Of a stretch of DNA of 64,000 nt, positions 1 through 12,700 are shown in pieces. Positions within the stretch are counted from its first letter, which is position 1, and the number at the start of each line of letters is the position of its first letter. The position numbers were made by a program, and so were the translations under genes. The DNA lies in assembly GCA_020747015.1 (NCBI GenBank), contig JAGTJM010000029.1, positions 372,001 to 436,000 on the forward strand, read 5' to 3'. Source of the stretch: Pyrenochaeta sp. MPI-SDFR-AT-0127 (lineage: Eukaryota > Ascomycota > Dothideomycetes > Pleosporales > Cucurbitariaceae). The notes below the pieces were generated by a model. It did no database searches and had not been told where the DNA came from. It saw only the letters and a list, made by a program, of their open reading frames with translations.

Positions 1-1
1 T

Positions 2-399
2 TCGAGCGATATTGCATATAAAAACGTGCGCTTGGGTCTTCTTCCCGCTCTTCTCGAGCTTTGCTGACACGATCCAGGGCGAAAGGGACTACGCAGCACT
101 TCCAGTCGGAACTCCATCTTGGATTGGAAATGATGATCTTGGCCATGGAGGTTCTTTTAACAAACTGGTTGATGCGGGATACTTTGGAATCGCGGGTACA
201 CGTTACATGCAGTGGGTGAGAAAAAAACGATTGTAGGCTTTCTGTGAGACAGTATGCTAACTTGATCTTAACCTTCTAGGTCCTCCGAGGCAACGAGACG
301 GCTGGTACATGGTTCAAGGACGGCAGCGCCATTACGGCTGGCTTTAAGGATGAGAAGAAAAAAGGCCTAGAGAACATCAAGGTTACGCCGATTACATAA
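2..399 (+). CDS. Alpha/beta-hydrolase, C-terminal part (gene cut by window edge)
   Basis: This is the last part of a gene that enters from the left. Exons 2-25, 78-215 and 280-399 join in one frame across two introns (26-77 and 216-279; the second has a clear GCTAAC branch and CTAG acceptor). The translated C-terminus contains SSDIAYKNGERDYAAL, then GTPSWIGNDDLGHGGSF and AGTRYMQWVLRGN, and ends at TAA 397-399. The His in the GHGG block sits where the catalytic His of fungal secreted alpha/beta-hydrolases (lipase, esterase or chlorophyllase-like) is expected, from my memory of that family. The nucleophile and signal peptide lie outside the window, so substrate and export cannot be judged. It converges on the siderophore transporter, with only 198 bp between the two stops. 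Family assignment is moderate; the exon structure is firmer. Confidence 0.68.
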
Positions 400-597
400 A
401 CGGCCTGTAGCGTTTATCGCCTCAATCTTGCTAACGGGGGCTCTCCCGGACATCATGGGGTCATGGTTTGGACTTGCTGACAACTCTTCTCGTCTTATTG
501 CCAAATCTGAATTCTGTCGACCTACCACACCTATCCCACGTATCATCACAAGCTATCAAGATCCTGGAGAGCCAGCGTCAGAACTTAATATCCTTCC

Positions 598-2558
598 TTA
601 ATTTTCCCTCCTGTAGAATCTCTTCACTTTTTCCAGCAAGCCTTTCTTTTTCTCTCCGCGCGCCCTGCATTCGATTTCAACAGGTTGTCCATCTACTCCA
701 GTGTTCGTAACAGCATTTTGTTGCTTTCCCAAGTAGTAGTCTTCATAAAATTAGTATTTAGTCTTTATTTTTGAATAGATGACTTACCAGGCATGCAGAA
801 TGAAAAGATGACCGGCAAGATGTTAAGAACAATGGCAGTGAGGAAGAGTATACCATTCACGCGAGTGTATGCCCTCACTGCACCTTGGCGGATAGGATCC
901 TGCCAGCCATATTTCGTACGTAACGTTTTGATGCTGCCGTAGATAGTTTTGAGTGTCTTTTCTGGCACGTCTGGCATTTCTTCGCGCATATATGGCAACA
1001 TTCTATCCGTCCAGATCGAAGCCGCAATTGTGTATCCGACCGAAGACGCAAGCGTACTCCACAAAGACAAGATAGCGATTGCGGTGGAGAGGTCTTCATG
1101 CGGCACCGAAGCCTGTGAGCCGACTCTTGCGCCGATCACTGTGAAGGCGCCGCAACCTAACAGTAGCTGGGATACAACGAGGGCCCCAGTACTTTGGGTA
1201 CTACGAACGTCGGTAGTCATGAGAATGCAATTTCCGATGAGCTTCAAGACCGCACCAAGAACCATGAGCGACTTGTATCGATGCGAAAAGCGATGGATCA
1301 ATCCGCCAAGAGGACCGAACAAGCATAGTACCAGCGTGGTGATGTTCAAAAATGTGTTCCACGAATAGTTGCTCCAATCCTTGATGATATACACATACGA
1401 CGAGAAGTAGTTCGATCTCGTAGAGCTTCCCATTTGACCGAAAACGTCGACTAGTAATGCGCATATAAATGCTCGGTTCCGGAAGATACGGCGTGTCATA
1501 ATGGGCTTTGGCGCAATGAAGATTTCGAAGGCGGCGAAGATACCGAGAATTAAGAAGCCTGTAACGAGCATTGCGATCATGGATGGGTTACTCCAACCGC
1601 CCTTTGCTGTTTTCGCAAGGTTGAACGACAAGAGCACAAGAGCAAAGCCAAAGCCCAGTAGGATGAGGCCTGCAAGATCGATGTCGATGATGCCCCGCCA
1701 CGCGAGATTAAGGTAGTCCTTGCCGCCATGTACCTTGGTACCCTCCCGTCGTGCCATTCCAGCTTCACCAAAGCTAATCGCACCAAGCTTATCTGCCCGC
1801 CTCTGCACACCGTATAGAGTCCAGATGGCTGGGACTAGGAGGACAGGCATCATGATTGCAAACATGCCCAAACCCCAACGCCAGTGATCCGGGATCATAG
1901 CGTTAGCGATGAAACCATTGATGAAGACAGTGATGATGAAGGGGCTGCTTAACAAGCCACTCCAGAATGCACGCCACTCGAGTGGTGTAAGATCTGCTAC
2001 GATGATGTCGCCTAAAAGATCGAGTCCGGACTTGCCGAAGGCAGTAAATGAGATACCGATAATGTATGCGCCGATATTTCGACATGTAGCCGCCACAATG
2101 AATCCAATAACGTAGAATGCCAGGACCACTACATAGCAGGTCGGTCGACTCGTGATATCAGACAGCTTTCCGATAAAAGGTTTCGAGATGGCGCGGATGA
2201 TCGAGGCTGCGGTGTTTACTGCACCAATTTCAGCATGGTGTGAGAAAGCTGAGGCGGCAATGACCGTGAACTGTGAAGTAATGCCTTGGTCGAGTGCATA
2301 TCCGAACATGCTAAGACCGACCGATGCACCGAGGATGATCAGTAGCATACGTCCCGACTTGCCGGAGTGGTAGAGAACATGACTGAATCGTTCGACCTTC
2401 TTTACTCCAGGAGTTTCCGACTCAACAGGGAGCTTCTGGGGGCCATCTTCAAGCTCATGACCGGTCTGAATGATAGCATCATCCTTTTCCTGTTGGTGGC
2501 TATGAGGAGGGGGTCCAAAAGGGGCTTGTTGGACAGCTGAGATCTCCTTTGAAGCCAT
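598..2558 (-). CDS. MFS siderophore-iron transporter
   Basis: Plasma-membrane permease of the major facilitator superfamily, likely importing ferric siderophores by proton symport. Exon 1 is 2558-788 and exon 2 is 740-598, with a 47-bp intron (741-787, GTAAGT donor); the product is 637 aa. Without splicing the frame would stop shortly after the intron, losing the C-terminus MPDYYLGKQQNAV and its basic tail, and such a YYLG block is usual at the end of siderophore transporters. About 14 hydrophobic segments follow a hydrophilic N-terminus of about 70 residues. Family motifs seen: YALDQGITSQF in the first transmembrane region, SKPFIGKLSDITSR in the first cytosolic loop, and GKSGLDLLGDIIVADLTPLEWR. 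It is transcribed away from an HSL-type hydrolase and shares its promoter, which carries GATA sites; iron repression is therefore plausible. Which siderophore is carried cannot be told from sequence. Confidence 0.9.
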
Positions 2559-3192
2559 ACCGACTGTATAACGGGCTTGAATAGTTTAGAATTGCTACAG
2601 GGAAGAACACACAAGCACCTTCTAAAAAGTCTTATATACATAAACTACCTTATAACGTTTTTAGCTCATGCCAACGGCACTCGGCACCGACACGGTTGCT
2701 CATCTCATGGTTTCCAACTTTTTCAATTTTTCCTGCAGCTAAGAGCAATCCATTCACATGGCTAAAGCTCCAACACGAAGCAAAATCTAGCGAGTGGACA
2801 GAGCTAGCACACGACCTGATGGGACCATCCTCAAGGATGTTGATCGTGAGTTTTGATTGATAAGATAAGATGCAAATTCTCGGCTTGGCTGTCGATCAAC
2901 CCCGCCCATACGAGGAATACACGCCTGATTGACCAGAAAGCAGTGATCTGATAAGGTGGAGCCTACCGCAAACTAGGGAGACATACCGAATTCAGTATAT
3001 GATAAAACGGGATGAGTGGCGTGTGTGTGCAATGCGCATGGAGCGCCTTGTGTGGTATTGACACTCCTTCGACTTCACGTCGTTCAACTCGGCCATCTTT
3101 CGGCTGTAAAAGGGTAGCACAGGAAGCCCGCGCCACGGCCACCAACGCAAATAGCATACAGGTCTCATCGTTGCAAGGCACAATTTCACAGG
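2559..3192. promoter_or_regulatory. Divergent promoter between siderophore transporter and hydrolase
   Basis: This 634-bp spacer separates two genes transcribed outward. It holds several GATAA cores: an overlapping tandem pair at 2859-2868, an ATCTGATAA at 2946-2954, and another at about 3000-3004. I see no convincing CCAAT box for the HapX/CBC side of iron control. Transcription starts cannot be placed from sequence. Confidence 0.6.
2946..2954 (+). promoter_or_regulatory. Candidate SreA/URBS1-type iron GATA site (ATCTGATAA)
   Basis: The nine bases ATCTGATAA match exactly the ATCWGATAA consensus bound by fungal iron-responsive GATA repressors (SreA, SRE, URBS1). The site lies 388 bp before the transporter start and 239 bp before the hydrolase start, so it could act on both. 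A tandem GATAAGATAA at 2859-2868 lies nearby. The match is seen in the sequence; regulation by iron is inference. Confidence 0.5.
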
Positions 3193-4295
3193 ATGGCTGA
3201 AGAGTACCGCAAGTATGCTACACCACATCATCAATGGGCAAATGTAAGTAGCAGCAAGCTCTATTTTCGACGCGGAGGCACGGGATACCGCTTTTGGAAG
3301 ACAATGTGCTAATTAATTCTGTGCCCAGTTTCCAAATAATCTCCCACAAGGGACTCGCATAGAACGTATGACGCGGGAGCATAAAGCAATCGAGTCAGAC
3401 CCAGCTCTGAATATCCATGAGTTTACGATCAAAGCCCGCGACAATCATGACATTCGAGTTCGCTCTTACGCGCGCAACTCTTTGAGCCGTACGTCACCTC
3501 AATTTACCCCAGGACAAAAGCAGAAGAACTAACAGCTCTTCAATTTCAGATGCAGCTCTCTTCCTCTACATGCATGGAGGTGGCTTTGTTACTGGCTCTT
3601 TGGAAACAGATGATAAAACATGCCGCGCCATCGCCAGAGCTATTCCTATCCACATTCTGAGTATCGAGTATCGTCTAGCGCCAGAGCACCCTTTCCCCAT
3701 AGGGTTCGAAGACTGTTGGGAAATACTCTCTTGGGTCACCACAGTCTCAGCAGCATCTCAACTATCGTTGAATCTTGAGAAGGGCTTCGTAGTCGGCGGC
3801 ACATCAGCAGGCGCAAACTTTACCGCAGGATTAGCACATCGATATATGGCCCAAGAAATCACCACCAAGCCAAAGATCACGGGGCTAGTATTTTGGGCAG
3901 GAAGCTGGTGCCACCCCGATGTGCGACCGCTCCATCTGAAGCCCTACATCCTCTCCGTCGATGAGATCGACGATGCGCCCGGGCTAACGAAGTCAAGTAT
4001 CGAGTACTTCTGGAAGAAGTACGGTGCACCGAAAGATGACAAGAGATACTCGCCGTTGCTGGAATCAAATTGGAAAGGCGTGGCCAACAAGGCGTATTTT
4101 GCGATATGTGGCTGGGATCCACGGCGGGATGAAGCGATTGCATTCACGAAGGTATTAAGAGAGAATGGGTTGGAGGTGAAGGACAGAATATATCAAGGGC
4201 TGCCACATGGCTTCTGGACGACTTGTCCCGATCTGTCTGTCAGTGAAGAATGGGAGAAGTATACGATAGAAGGGCTTAAGTGGATGCTGGAATGA
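3193..4295 (+). CDS. HSL-family alpha/beta-hydrolase (esterase/lipase-like)
   Basis: Serine hydrolase of the hormone-sensitive-lipase group (Abhydrolase_3), 318 aa, probably cytosolic because no signal peptide is seen. Exons 3193-3243, 3329-3488 and 3550-4295 join across introns of 85 and 61 bp (branch GCTAAT in the first, acceptors CCCAG and TTTCAG). The family oxyanion motif HGGG is at residues 79-82, the nucleophile elbow GTSAG has Ser156, and the likely acid and base are Asp260 (in GWDPRRDE) and His290 (in LPHGFW), so the triad is complete. The start is the first ATG in frame, 239 bp from the GATA site of the shared promoter. Its place opposite a siderophore transporter suggests a role in hydrolysing an imported ester siderophore, but it is not of the EstB/SidJ type I know, and detoxification or general ester cleavage is equally possible. 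Confidence 0.9.
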
Positions 4296-4695
4296 AGAGG
4301 GAATCTTGTCACACAATGTACCTGTAATTCTTGGAGGGCAAGCTAAACCCCTGTTGAAGTTTTACGTACAGAAGGGGACGGTATCTTTGTTGTCCCAAAT
4401 CAGGTCGACAAAATTGTCACGTTGCGCAGTAGACGTGAAGCTCTCGCTATCTTCAATGTGTGTTCGATGAAGTTCCACTCTTCAGTTCCCCGAAATTCAA
4501 CAACTCATCGCAATACTAGAATCTATCCACGGAACCAGGATATACTACCTTGATCTTACTGCAAGGTTTTCTCTCTACATTACACTCATGAATTTATACA
4601 TTTCAAAGACTGGAACAGACATATCTCCGAAATCAGACGTCCAGATCTGCCAGTGGGATTTGCGGGCATAATACATTAAGCGGTGACGGCACAAA

Positions 4696-4914
4696 ATGCA
4701 ACGCAACACCATGTATCCTTATCCATCGAATCCATACTCCACTAGATTCAGTTACACCTTCACTTGTCCAAACCCAGCATGCGGAAAACCCAACGTCGTT
4801 CACAATTGTCCTCGAAACCCGTATCCGCAGTTTCAGTACCAGTTCAGGTGCGGATTTTGTGGTGCGCAGGCAATTAGCGGACAGTGGCAGGAGTACGGTG
4901 GTTCAAACGGGTGA
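4696..4914 (+). CDS. Small Zn-ribbon-like protein, 72 aa
   Basis: A single-exon frame begins at ATG 4696 and ends at TGA 4912. The product has paired cysteines, CPNPAC near residue 24 and CGFC near residue 52, about 28 residues apart, which resembles a zinc ribbon. The flanks are rich in Tyr, Pro, Asn and Phe. There is no signal peptide. It lies alone between the hydrolase and a convergent transcription factor gene. I do not recognise a family; the regular spacing of cysteines is the only reason to think it is real. It could also be the last exon of a longer transcript. Confidence 0.42.
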   Translation: MQRNTMYPYPSNPYSTRFSYTFTCPNPACGKPNVVHNCPRNPYPQFQYQFRCGFCGAQAISGQWQEYGGSNG

Positions 4915-5071
4915 GCCTGACGACATGAATGTGATCGTGGGAGATCATGCTTATGGATGGAGGCATGGTTTTCAACGTGACGAAGGATAGCGATCGTACA
5001 AGTCCTAGAATATTAGTGTACCTTTACACCTTTGCGCACTTAAGCCGAGCTCGTCATGTATCTTGAGGCCG

Positions 5072-7639
5072 CTAGCTACTATCTGACCATGCGGGTGAGA
5101 GACATGCATTGCGTTTCTCAGTTTGATCTGTGAGTGTAGGCTCAAATACCATACCGGCCCAGGTAGGTGACATTGACACATGCTTTGATGTACCAGCTGA
5201 GGAATCTGTAGAAGTGTTCGGACTCTGAGGCCACCAGCTTGAGGCGAGGCAGGGATGGCCATCTGTAATGTCAGAGCTGATGCCTTGATCAGGCCTCCTA
5301 ATCTTCGAGAATGCTGAGGCCTTGTGCGTACTGTCGAGCAAAACGGTCGATGTGTTTGATGTACTAGGCCACCATCCCGATGTCGAACAAAGGTTTCTGC
5401 CTGTACTATGGACAAAGTCCACAGGCCTGGTTGAAGTCCAGCTCGGAGCCATGCATGCATTCTTTTTTGAATTATCGAAACCCACGGACGTCGATGCACT
5501 CGGACTTTCCCTGAATGGCAACTCTTGAACTCTCACATTCTCTCTCTGCCAGCGCCCTTCTGGGGTAACAGGACTCTGCATTCTCTTTGGAGATTTCTCT
5601 ACGAGATCATAGCGCTCCTGAAAACTTCCTGTTCGGTTCTCATAATCGAGTTTCATCACCATCTCGCCGTCTTCGGCTTCAAAGCGTACTCGAACTGGCA
5701 GCCAATCGGGTATTCTTTCGCCCGCCATCGAGTCCAGTGCTTCAAGCAAAGGTGGCTCCTCCACGACGCTGACGTCCCATTGCTTGTGAATACGGTTGCA
5801 ACGGTCGATGAGCCAGGTTTTCATTCGCACTGCGCGTGATATTTCGAAGGGCGATTTAACACCAGGGCTTATGTCCATATTCAGGCTAGTGGAACTGGCA
5901 GCAATAACGCCGCGAAGGATTCTATGCCAGGGGCCAATTGAGATCTGAAGTGGGGTATGCAGGCGTAAAGGTACAAGAGGCAGTTTATGAGAGACTGACT
6001 CTGCCCATGTTAATGACTTTGCAAGTTGCAGGGCGGCATCAACATCTATGCTGCGTAGCAAATCTGGCACTGGTAGCAAAGACAACGCAGTTTCCGTAGG
6101 AAAATGACGATACAAAGTATCAAACATTCCACAGAGAACATTTTGCAGCATCCAATAGCGTGTGCAAAGTATCATGCTCTGTACAGACTCGAATTCGAGA
6201 ATATCAGGCATGATATCCGCCATATCTGGCTCTGCTGGCTCTGGCACCACCGTAACTGAGACCTCCAGAAGCTCGGCGACTTGGTTTGCGAGGTCAATTT
6301 GCCATAATGATTCTGCGTGTGAGACAGCGGATGCGAGAGCATTTGTGTCTTCTGGATTCATGATTGCATAACGGATCAAGTAGACCAAGCGAGGACATTG
6401 AATAAAGATGTGCATGATAGCCATGGACGCTCTCTGAGATGCTGATAGGGATAAGACGTCCATGCCAGATGCAGATGGGTATGTCGATGACAGATAGAAC
6501 TCGTTATCGTAGACCGATTTGCGACCTGCAAGCATTGCTTCGTTGACCTGTCATTACATTAGTAATTGTATTGCAATGAATACAAAGATACTCCATACAT
6601 CATCAATATAAGTGTTGTCGATGAGATTCCAGAAGTGCTCGTCGTCGACGTTCGACACCACTCCTGATTTGAGCAGCTCTGCAAGCCCGAATGCATGTAT
6701 CGCGTGGTACATGGTGTCGATGCCCATGAGTGCCTTTCGAATATTAGAAAGATCCGTTCATGCCTAATTTGTGCAGACATTTCCATACCTCTGCTGCATA
6801 GTGCATCTTAGTAGCTAGAAGCACCTCGTAGCCAGGGCCGCTCTGAGAATTGAGCACTACGAGCTGCAACTCTCGGAGCGCTTTGGCCTTAGAAGATCGC
6901 GCCAATTTACGCTTCGAGTGCGTATCGTCCCAGAATACATCATAGCTGTTAATCAAGAACTCAACCGCAAGATCCAGCATCCTATTGGAGCCGATGCGTG
7001 ACGGTATCGATTGTATCCAGGTGCCCAGAATTGATAGTGGCTGCTTACTTGAAGTCTCAGAACCGAGCATAGTGATATATCTGGCTATAAGTGTGGTCTC
7101 AGGTGATAACGGGCGAACGGTTGTCAAAGCGGACTCTTCTTGCAGGAGTTGAAGATAAGCTTCAAGCGCGCGCTTTTGGTGGGCTTCTTTCTTCTTTGAT
7201 GATCGAAGCTTGGGCCTAGAGGTGGGCGCCAGCGTCTGGAAGATCCCTTGTCCGTTCTCTGCTTCTCTTTCGGTCGTGATGCGCAGATCGGATGGTGTTG
7301 AACCGGAAGATGTACTTTCATCGGTTGAGGAGTCTAATGAATAAATCAAGGGCGCAGTCTTCGACTTGCCATGTTTGGTCAACTGATTTGGGTCTTGCAC
7401 CACAAATGCCGATGCCTTTCCGTAGGAGTAAGTGCAAGGCCGAGCTTTCTTTCGACAAGCACCGCATTTTGGGCGCTCTTCATCACACTACAGATATGTC
7501 AGTAGGGATTCAACTAGAGAGATCTCAAGCAAGATCTAAATGAAGACCACCTATCGCTAAGCATGCCGAATCATTGGAAAACGTGACATACCTTGACCTT
7601 CCGCTGTCGACATGTGTCGCACTTTCCCACTTGCGTCAT
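5072..7639 (-). CDS. Zn2Cys6 transcription factor with DUF3468-type domain
   Basis: Fungal-specific DNA-binding regulator of 785 aa. Exons on the minus strand are 7639-7592, 7487-6789, 6733-6599 and 6547-5072; introns are 104, 55 and 51 bp and all keep frame. The first intron interrupts the zinc cluster: residues C7, C10, C17, C24, C27 and C34 have the canonical CX2CX6CX6CX2CX6C spacing. Then comes a low-complexity Ser/Thr/Lys linker, and from about residue 100 a helical region with ALMGIDTMYHAIHAFG at 250-265, typical of the Fungal_trans_2/DUF3468 middle region. The last 130 residues are Ser/Thr/Trp-rich with loosely repeated blocks around SPTW, SPAW and ASSWW, perhaps an activation region. 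Its targets cannot be read from the sequence, and the genes nearby do not form an obvious cluster. Confidence 0.93.
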
Positions 7640-9784
7640 TTTCAGCACTCCCCGGAGTACGCAGTAAGATTAAAGTATCTTAGGGATCGCAACAGCACGA
7701 TTGGAGATATGTTGTCGTCACGCTAGGTCTGACACCGGGGAAAGATTTGATGAGTTTGGAAGCGAGTAAGAACGGTGTATTCTTCCACGGGGACTACGTC
7801 GGCCAGGGCTCAATAATCAACACAGAATGCATACTCTTGGTAGCGAGAAAATTTGGTGGCGGACTTCCACGTGGAGGTTGAAGCGACGCGGAGAACACGA
7901 CCAGTACTGTGGTGCAGCATCTGGTCACGGGTGGGGCAGCATCCGCATTTGAAGCTAGACCTGATACCGTTAGGGTGGTGCGCCTAACTCTTCTGAGCGC
8001 CTCGTACTAATTCATCGAGCCATCAAAATCCCCTTTACAAGAAGTTGCATGTGCGCATCAACTTCAGCATTTTAACGTGAACCAAACCTCACGATGCGGC
8101 AGTCTTTCTTTTGAATCTACTATCCTGATTGAGATATGTATATTAGTTTCCTCCCGCGCATTGCAACATTTGAGTGTGACAACCCGGCACTCAGCTTACA
8201 GTGTATTGTTGCACCAAGATGGAGGGAGCACATAAATAATCTGTTAGCCATTCTGGTAGGTGCTGCAACACCAACTAATAGCATTGATTTGTGTCTGGAA
8301 AGAGCTTTGTTCCTACTACAACATTCGGACTTTTCAAAGCGTTTGGCTATGATAGTCACAAGCGTTGAGGGACACCGAGCCTGATGATCATCGCATTTAT
8401 ATTGACAGCCAGTAACATAACAAGCGCTTCCATTACCAAACATGGCTGATCGTGGTGTGACAGGTACCATAGCGTCTTACTTGATCAAGAGTCCTGTAAC
8501 ACAAATATAGATAAGAAGGAATCCCTTAGTATCGCCCTTTAGAATTTTCAACCGCATTTCGCATTGCTATTCTAGCACCTGGCCCTACTTCTGATGCTAT
8601 CGAATACCTTGTCCATTCCAACCGCGGCAAGGAATCTTATGAAGCTCTATTCTGGAGCGGCGGGGGGTATCTAGTGATAGTAACCCATTTATGTTCTGGA
8701 CAGCAACCCCGCTTGACTCCGATCTAACTTGTTCGTTACCCTGATGCAGATTCGACTGGACGTGAAGGGCCAATACTTTTGAATCGATGCTTTGAGTATT
8801 GATCAAACAAACGTCAAGAAAAGGAAACATCAAGCACAGATCATGAGGAGCATATACAAAATGGCCGAGCATGTCATCGTTTGGTGAGGTGCGGCTAGAG
8901 ACGGCGACGATTCAGCCATGCAAGCTTTCACTGAGTCAGCTGCATTCGTCGACTGTTTCTCCGATCGTAGCCCTGCTCTATGGAAAGCACAAATCCCACT
9001 CCGTACACGATCATATCGATGCCGACTTTGGGCGCAGCAAGGGATATGTCTCGCTCGACGCTTCATCGTGGATTGCGGTAGCAAGCGCATATTCGCCATA
9101 TTCGGTCAAAAGTTCAAAGATACACTGAACAAGCGGGCAACATCCGGAAGATTCTTTTAGAAATTCGGGTTCACGCCGGCACACGTCATCATGACGAGGA
9201 AGACACAGGAGAATCGTTCAGGCCGTTCATTAAGCAGGTGTCTTAAGATTTGCTTTTAGGCAAAAGCCCCAAACTTCCGAGCCCAAATGGTTGAGGCTAA
9301 CTCTCCCGTCCAAGCTTGAGTTGACTTTCAATAAAAGATTAGGGGATCCAGCTTCTGGATGCGCCATAGAGACAGGATGTTGGATTGTGAATAGTATTAA
9401 ATTCCACATTGGCACGAGCGCAAGAGCAAGCTCTAGAACACGTTTTCCGTTGCTTAAGGGCACGGTACTAAGACAGGTGTGAGTGAGGATAGCCTTTTAT
9501 ACTGAGAAAGGCACGGTTGGAAGATGAATAAGTGAAAGACAATCTCGTCATCTTCGTTGTAAAATAGTCTCTAATTTCCTCGAAGGGCGAAGTAGAAATA
9601 AGATAAAATAACAACCCAACAGGTAAAGATATTGTGATTATTACAATGACCATTGGGAGACTTTCCTCCATGTCATTAATAGCTGTAAAACTAGTTCTTT
9701 CCCGATCCATACCGCTATGCAACGCAATTAATCAAGAATCCAAATATCATCACTTTCACCATTCATGCAGGACGATAGTCGCAC
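7640..9784. other. Intergenic stretch without supported genes
   Basis: About 2.1 kb upstream of the transcription factor and downstream of the AT-hook gene. Frames are short (up to about 115 codons), start and stop on both strands and show no protein-like composition or splice-linked partners. No RNA gene or repeat was seen. It probably contains the promoter of the Zn2Cys6 gene. Confidence 0.6.
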
Positions 9785-12700
9785 CTAACGACTCTCTCTC
9801 CTTGCCTCAGCCGGTGCTGGTCCCGGAATCATCACTTTGAACGGCATTTGTCTATCTACACCCACCGGGGCATATGGGCTGTAATGCTGGGGCGGCGCAG
9901 GTGCCAATGGCTGTGGTCCGTTCCTAGGCGGCTGCCCACTGCTCTTGGGCCGCGAGCCAGCTGGACTCTGCGGACCATATGGACTGGGATATGTCGGTAC
10001 TTGCTGTAGTGATGTTGGCGCTGGGGCAAGTGCACGTGCTCCATATGGTGAATTCTGGCCAGGTGGACCAGAGTAAGTGGGAAAAGAGCCAGTGGGAAGT
10101 GCGGCAAGAGGCGAGTATTGCATCATCATCTGTGGCGCCGCTGACACATACATGTAATGTTGAGGAGGTCCAACGGGAGATTGTTGTATATAGTGCGGGT
10201 TATGTGCTTCTGATGGAGCATGGTGCTGAGGATTGTGTATCGGCGAATGCTGCTGGGGTTGCTGAGGTTGCTGAGGTTGCTGAGGCTCTGGGGGCGCTGG
10301 CTGGGGTGTGGCAACGGCAACAGATCCTCCTGACATTTTGCCACCTCTTCTACTTGCAGAGTTGGATCTCGATGTCGGAGCTTTCACAGGAGTACCGTTC
10401 TTCTCATCAGCTTCTCTTTTCCGAGCCTTTCGTTCTGCCCACCAGATGGTCATTGACTGACTCCGCTTCTCGCTCTTAACGCGCGGTTTTCGTCTTGATC
10501 CAGAAGGCGGGGTCGACTCTTCCACGTAGTTGTTGGTATACTGACTCAAAGGTGCTGTGATCATGTACGCATCGGGTGTACTGGACTCGCTTGGATGCAC
10601 AAGAGGCACCTCCTGCGCGGCATGAGGCTGGGGCGTAGCTTGGAATACGGTCTCGGCCGAGGTCGGTGCCTGCGAGGGCATGTCTGAGAGAGGTTGAGTA
10701 TCAATAGTGAATTGACCTTGTCCTTCACTCATAGAGTTCAGCGCCGGGGGCGGAGCGTTTGAACTATGTGCCGAAGGAGTTGGTGTCGCGGTATCACCGG
10801 GCTTCTTACGGGGTCCCTTCTTGATGCCATAGTCGCTGCGTCTGGCTACGTTCTTGCTTCCGGCTGGACGTCCACGCTTAGGATTCGCGTCAGAATACTC
10901 GTCTCCATCGACGTCCATTGCAGATGAACCTTCTTCGCCCGAACTACCACCGACCGACTCTTCTCGCATTTCCTGTATGCGCTGGTGGAGCAGATTGCTA
11001 GCTGCGGTCCTTGCTCGCTTAGCAGGCCTGCTTTCTGGCTCCGGTGTCTCAGAGGCAGGTTTAGCAAATCGACTGACACCCTTTTTACGTGCACCACCCC
11101 AGCCGTTGTGTTTTCTAGGTGTGTTGGCTCCTGTGCCTGTATCAGTACCATCAAACTTCCGCGTAGCCCTCCGTTGTCGCTTCATCGAACGGCCTTCATT
11201 GTCCTCCTCTTCCTCTTCTTCACTTTGTGCAGCTGAATCCAGCATGTCACGAGCTCGGCGTGTGCGAAGCTCTCTACCACCATTCTTCTCGGCGCCTGGT
11301 CTCTGCCCCCAGGGATCTTGGCATCCAGGTAGCTTTTTTGGATCGTAAGTATACCCGTATAGATCTGCTTCCTTCAGATCTTCAAAGATTTCTGGGGCTA
11401 TGGGAATGCGACCGCCGTTGGAAGCTTTCTTGGGTGGGTGCATATGAGGCGCAGTCTTGAACGATTAGAAATATGAAGAAAGAGTGGATTTATGTTGACT
11501 TACCCTTGCGTCCAACATGAGATACTCGTCCTGCCATTCCTTCAAAATCCTCTGTGTATTTTCTGCAAGTGCATAGAGGCTGTCGGTACTTCGCCGAGAC
11601 GGGGGGTATTTAGTAAGGGTGGCAATTACAGCTTGCACGTCTACCATGGGCTTGAACCGTTTGCTCAATAGATAGTCAGCCCTATCTTCACATTCAGCCT
11701 CTATTGGTGATGGTGCATCCACAATCCAGGGTTCTGGCAGATCTGACTCTGACAATTCATCATCTTCCGGGTCGAGGAGTTTTGGAACGTTCGACTCGGC
11801 TGGGGTTGAAGCAGAATCTCGAGGTGTTTGCGAGGGTGAATTTGCGGGCAAAGATATCTTTGGAATTGAAAGCCTGATCACGGTTGGTTTGGGTTCAGGG
11901 TCGGGTTCTGGAGCTGGTGCCGATGTGTATGTTCCATCGAGAATGGAATCCAGCAATCCTGGTGGCGGCGAGCCGTCGGGTGTCCATGAACGAACGTGCA
12001 CATCTTCCATTGGGTCGAATCCAAGATCGCTGTCGTCATCGTCAATTGCATCGTCGTTTGAATCATCCGAGATTGAATTTTCTGAATCAAGGTCTGCACT
12101 GTATAGTCGTAGTGGCGGCTTGGCGCTTCCATTTGGCGTTGCCTGATTGGACGGCTGGTCATCGTCCTCTTCTGTAAGCGGAAACATAGGAGCAGCAACG
12201 CGAGATGGCCTCGTTCGCACGGGAGAGAGTGGTCTTGCAGCTCCTCCTCTTCCACGGCCTCCTCTGCCTCTGCCACGACCTCGACCGCGCCCGCCGCGGC
12301 CACCACGGCCGCGGCCGCGTCCTCCCCGTGACGCGGGTTGAAGCACGAGTGGTACATCGGTGTCGCTGTCTTCAGCGCTCTCTTCTTCAGACTCGGACTC
12401 TGCCTCGGGCGAAGGTGAAGAGTGCAGATGCGATGAAATAATGACTTTGCGCTCCTTTGGTAGTTTGCCGTGATGCTTCTTGAGACTATCGAAGAATTCG
12501 TGTGACAGGCCAAAGACCATGAAAAGTGGGTCCTCGTACGAAGCGTAGATTTCAGGTGCAGCTTCAAAGGAGGCCCCCGAAATGTTGGAAGCAGAACGAG
12601 TCGTCTTCCTGGTCATGGTTGGGCTCAGTTTAGTTGGACTTGCTTTTGAAGGGAAAATGTCCAGCGGGTCTGGCCTGGATGGGGCTGACTTTGCACCACG

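Noticed and set aside
10854..11348. Long plus-strand frame inside the AT-hook gene
   Set aside because: Shadow of biased codons; Ser/Leu/Arg repeats mirror the Glu/Lys/Pro-rich coding strand.
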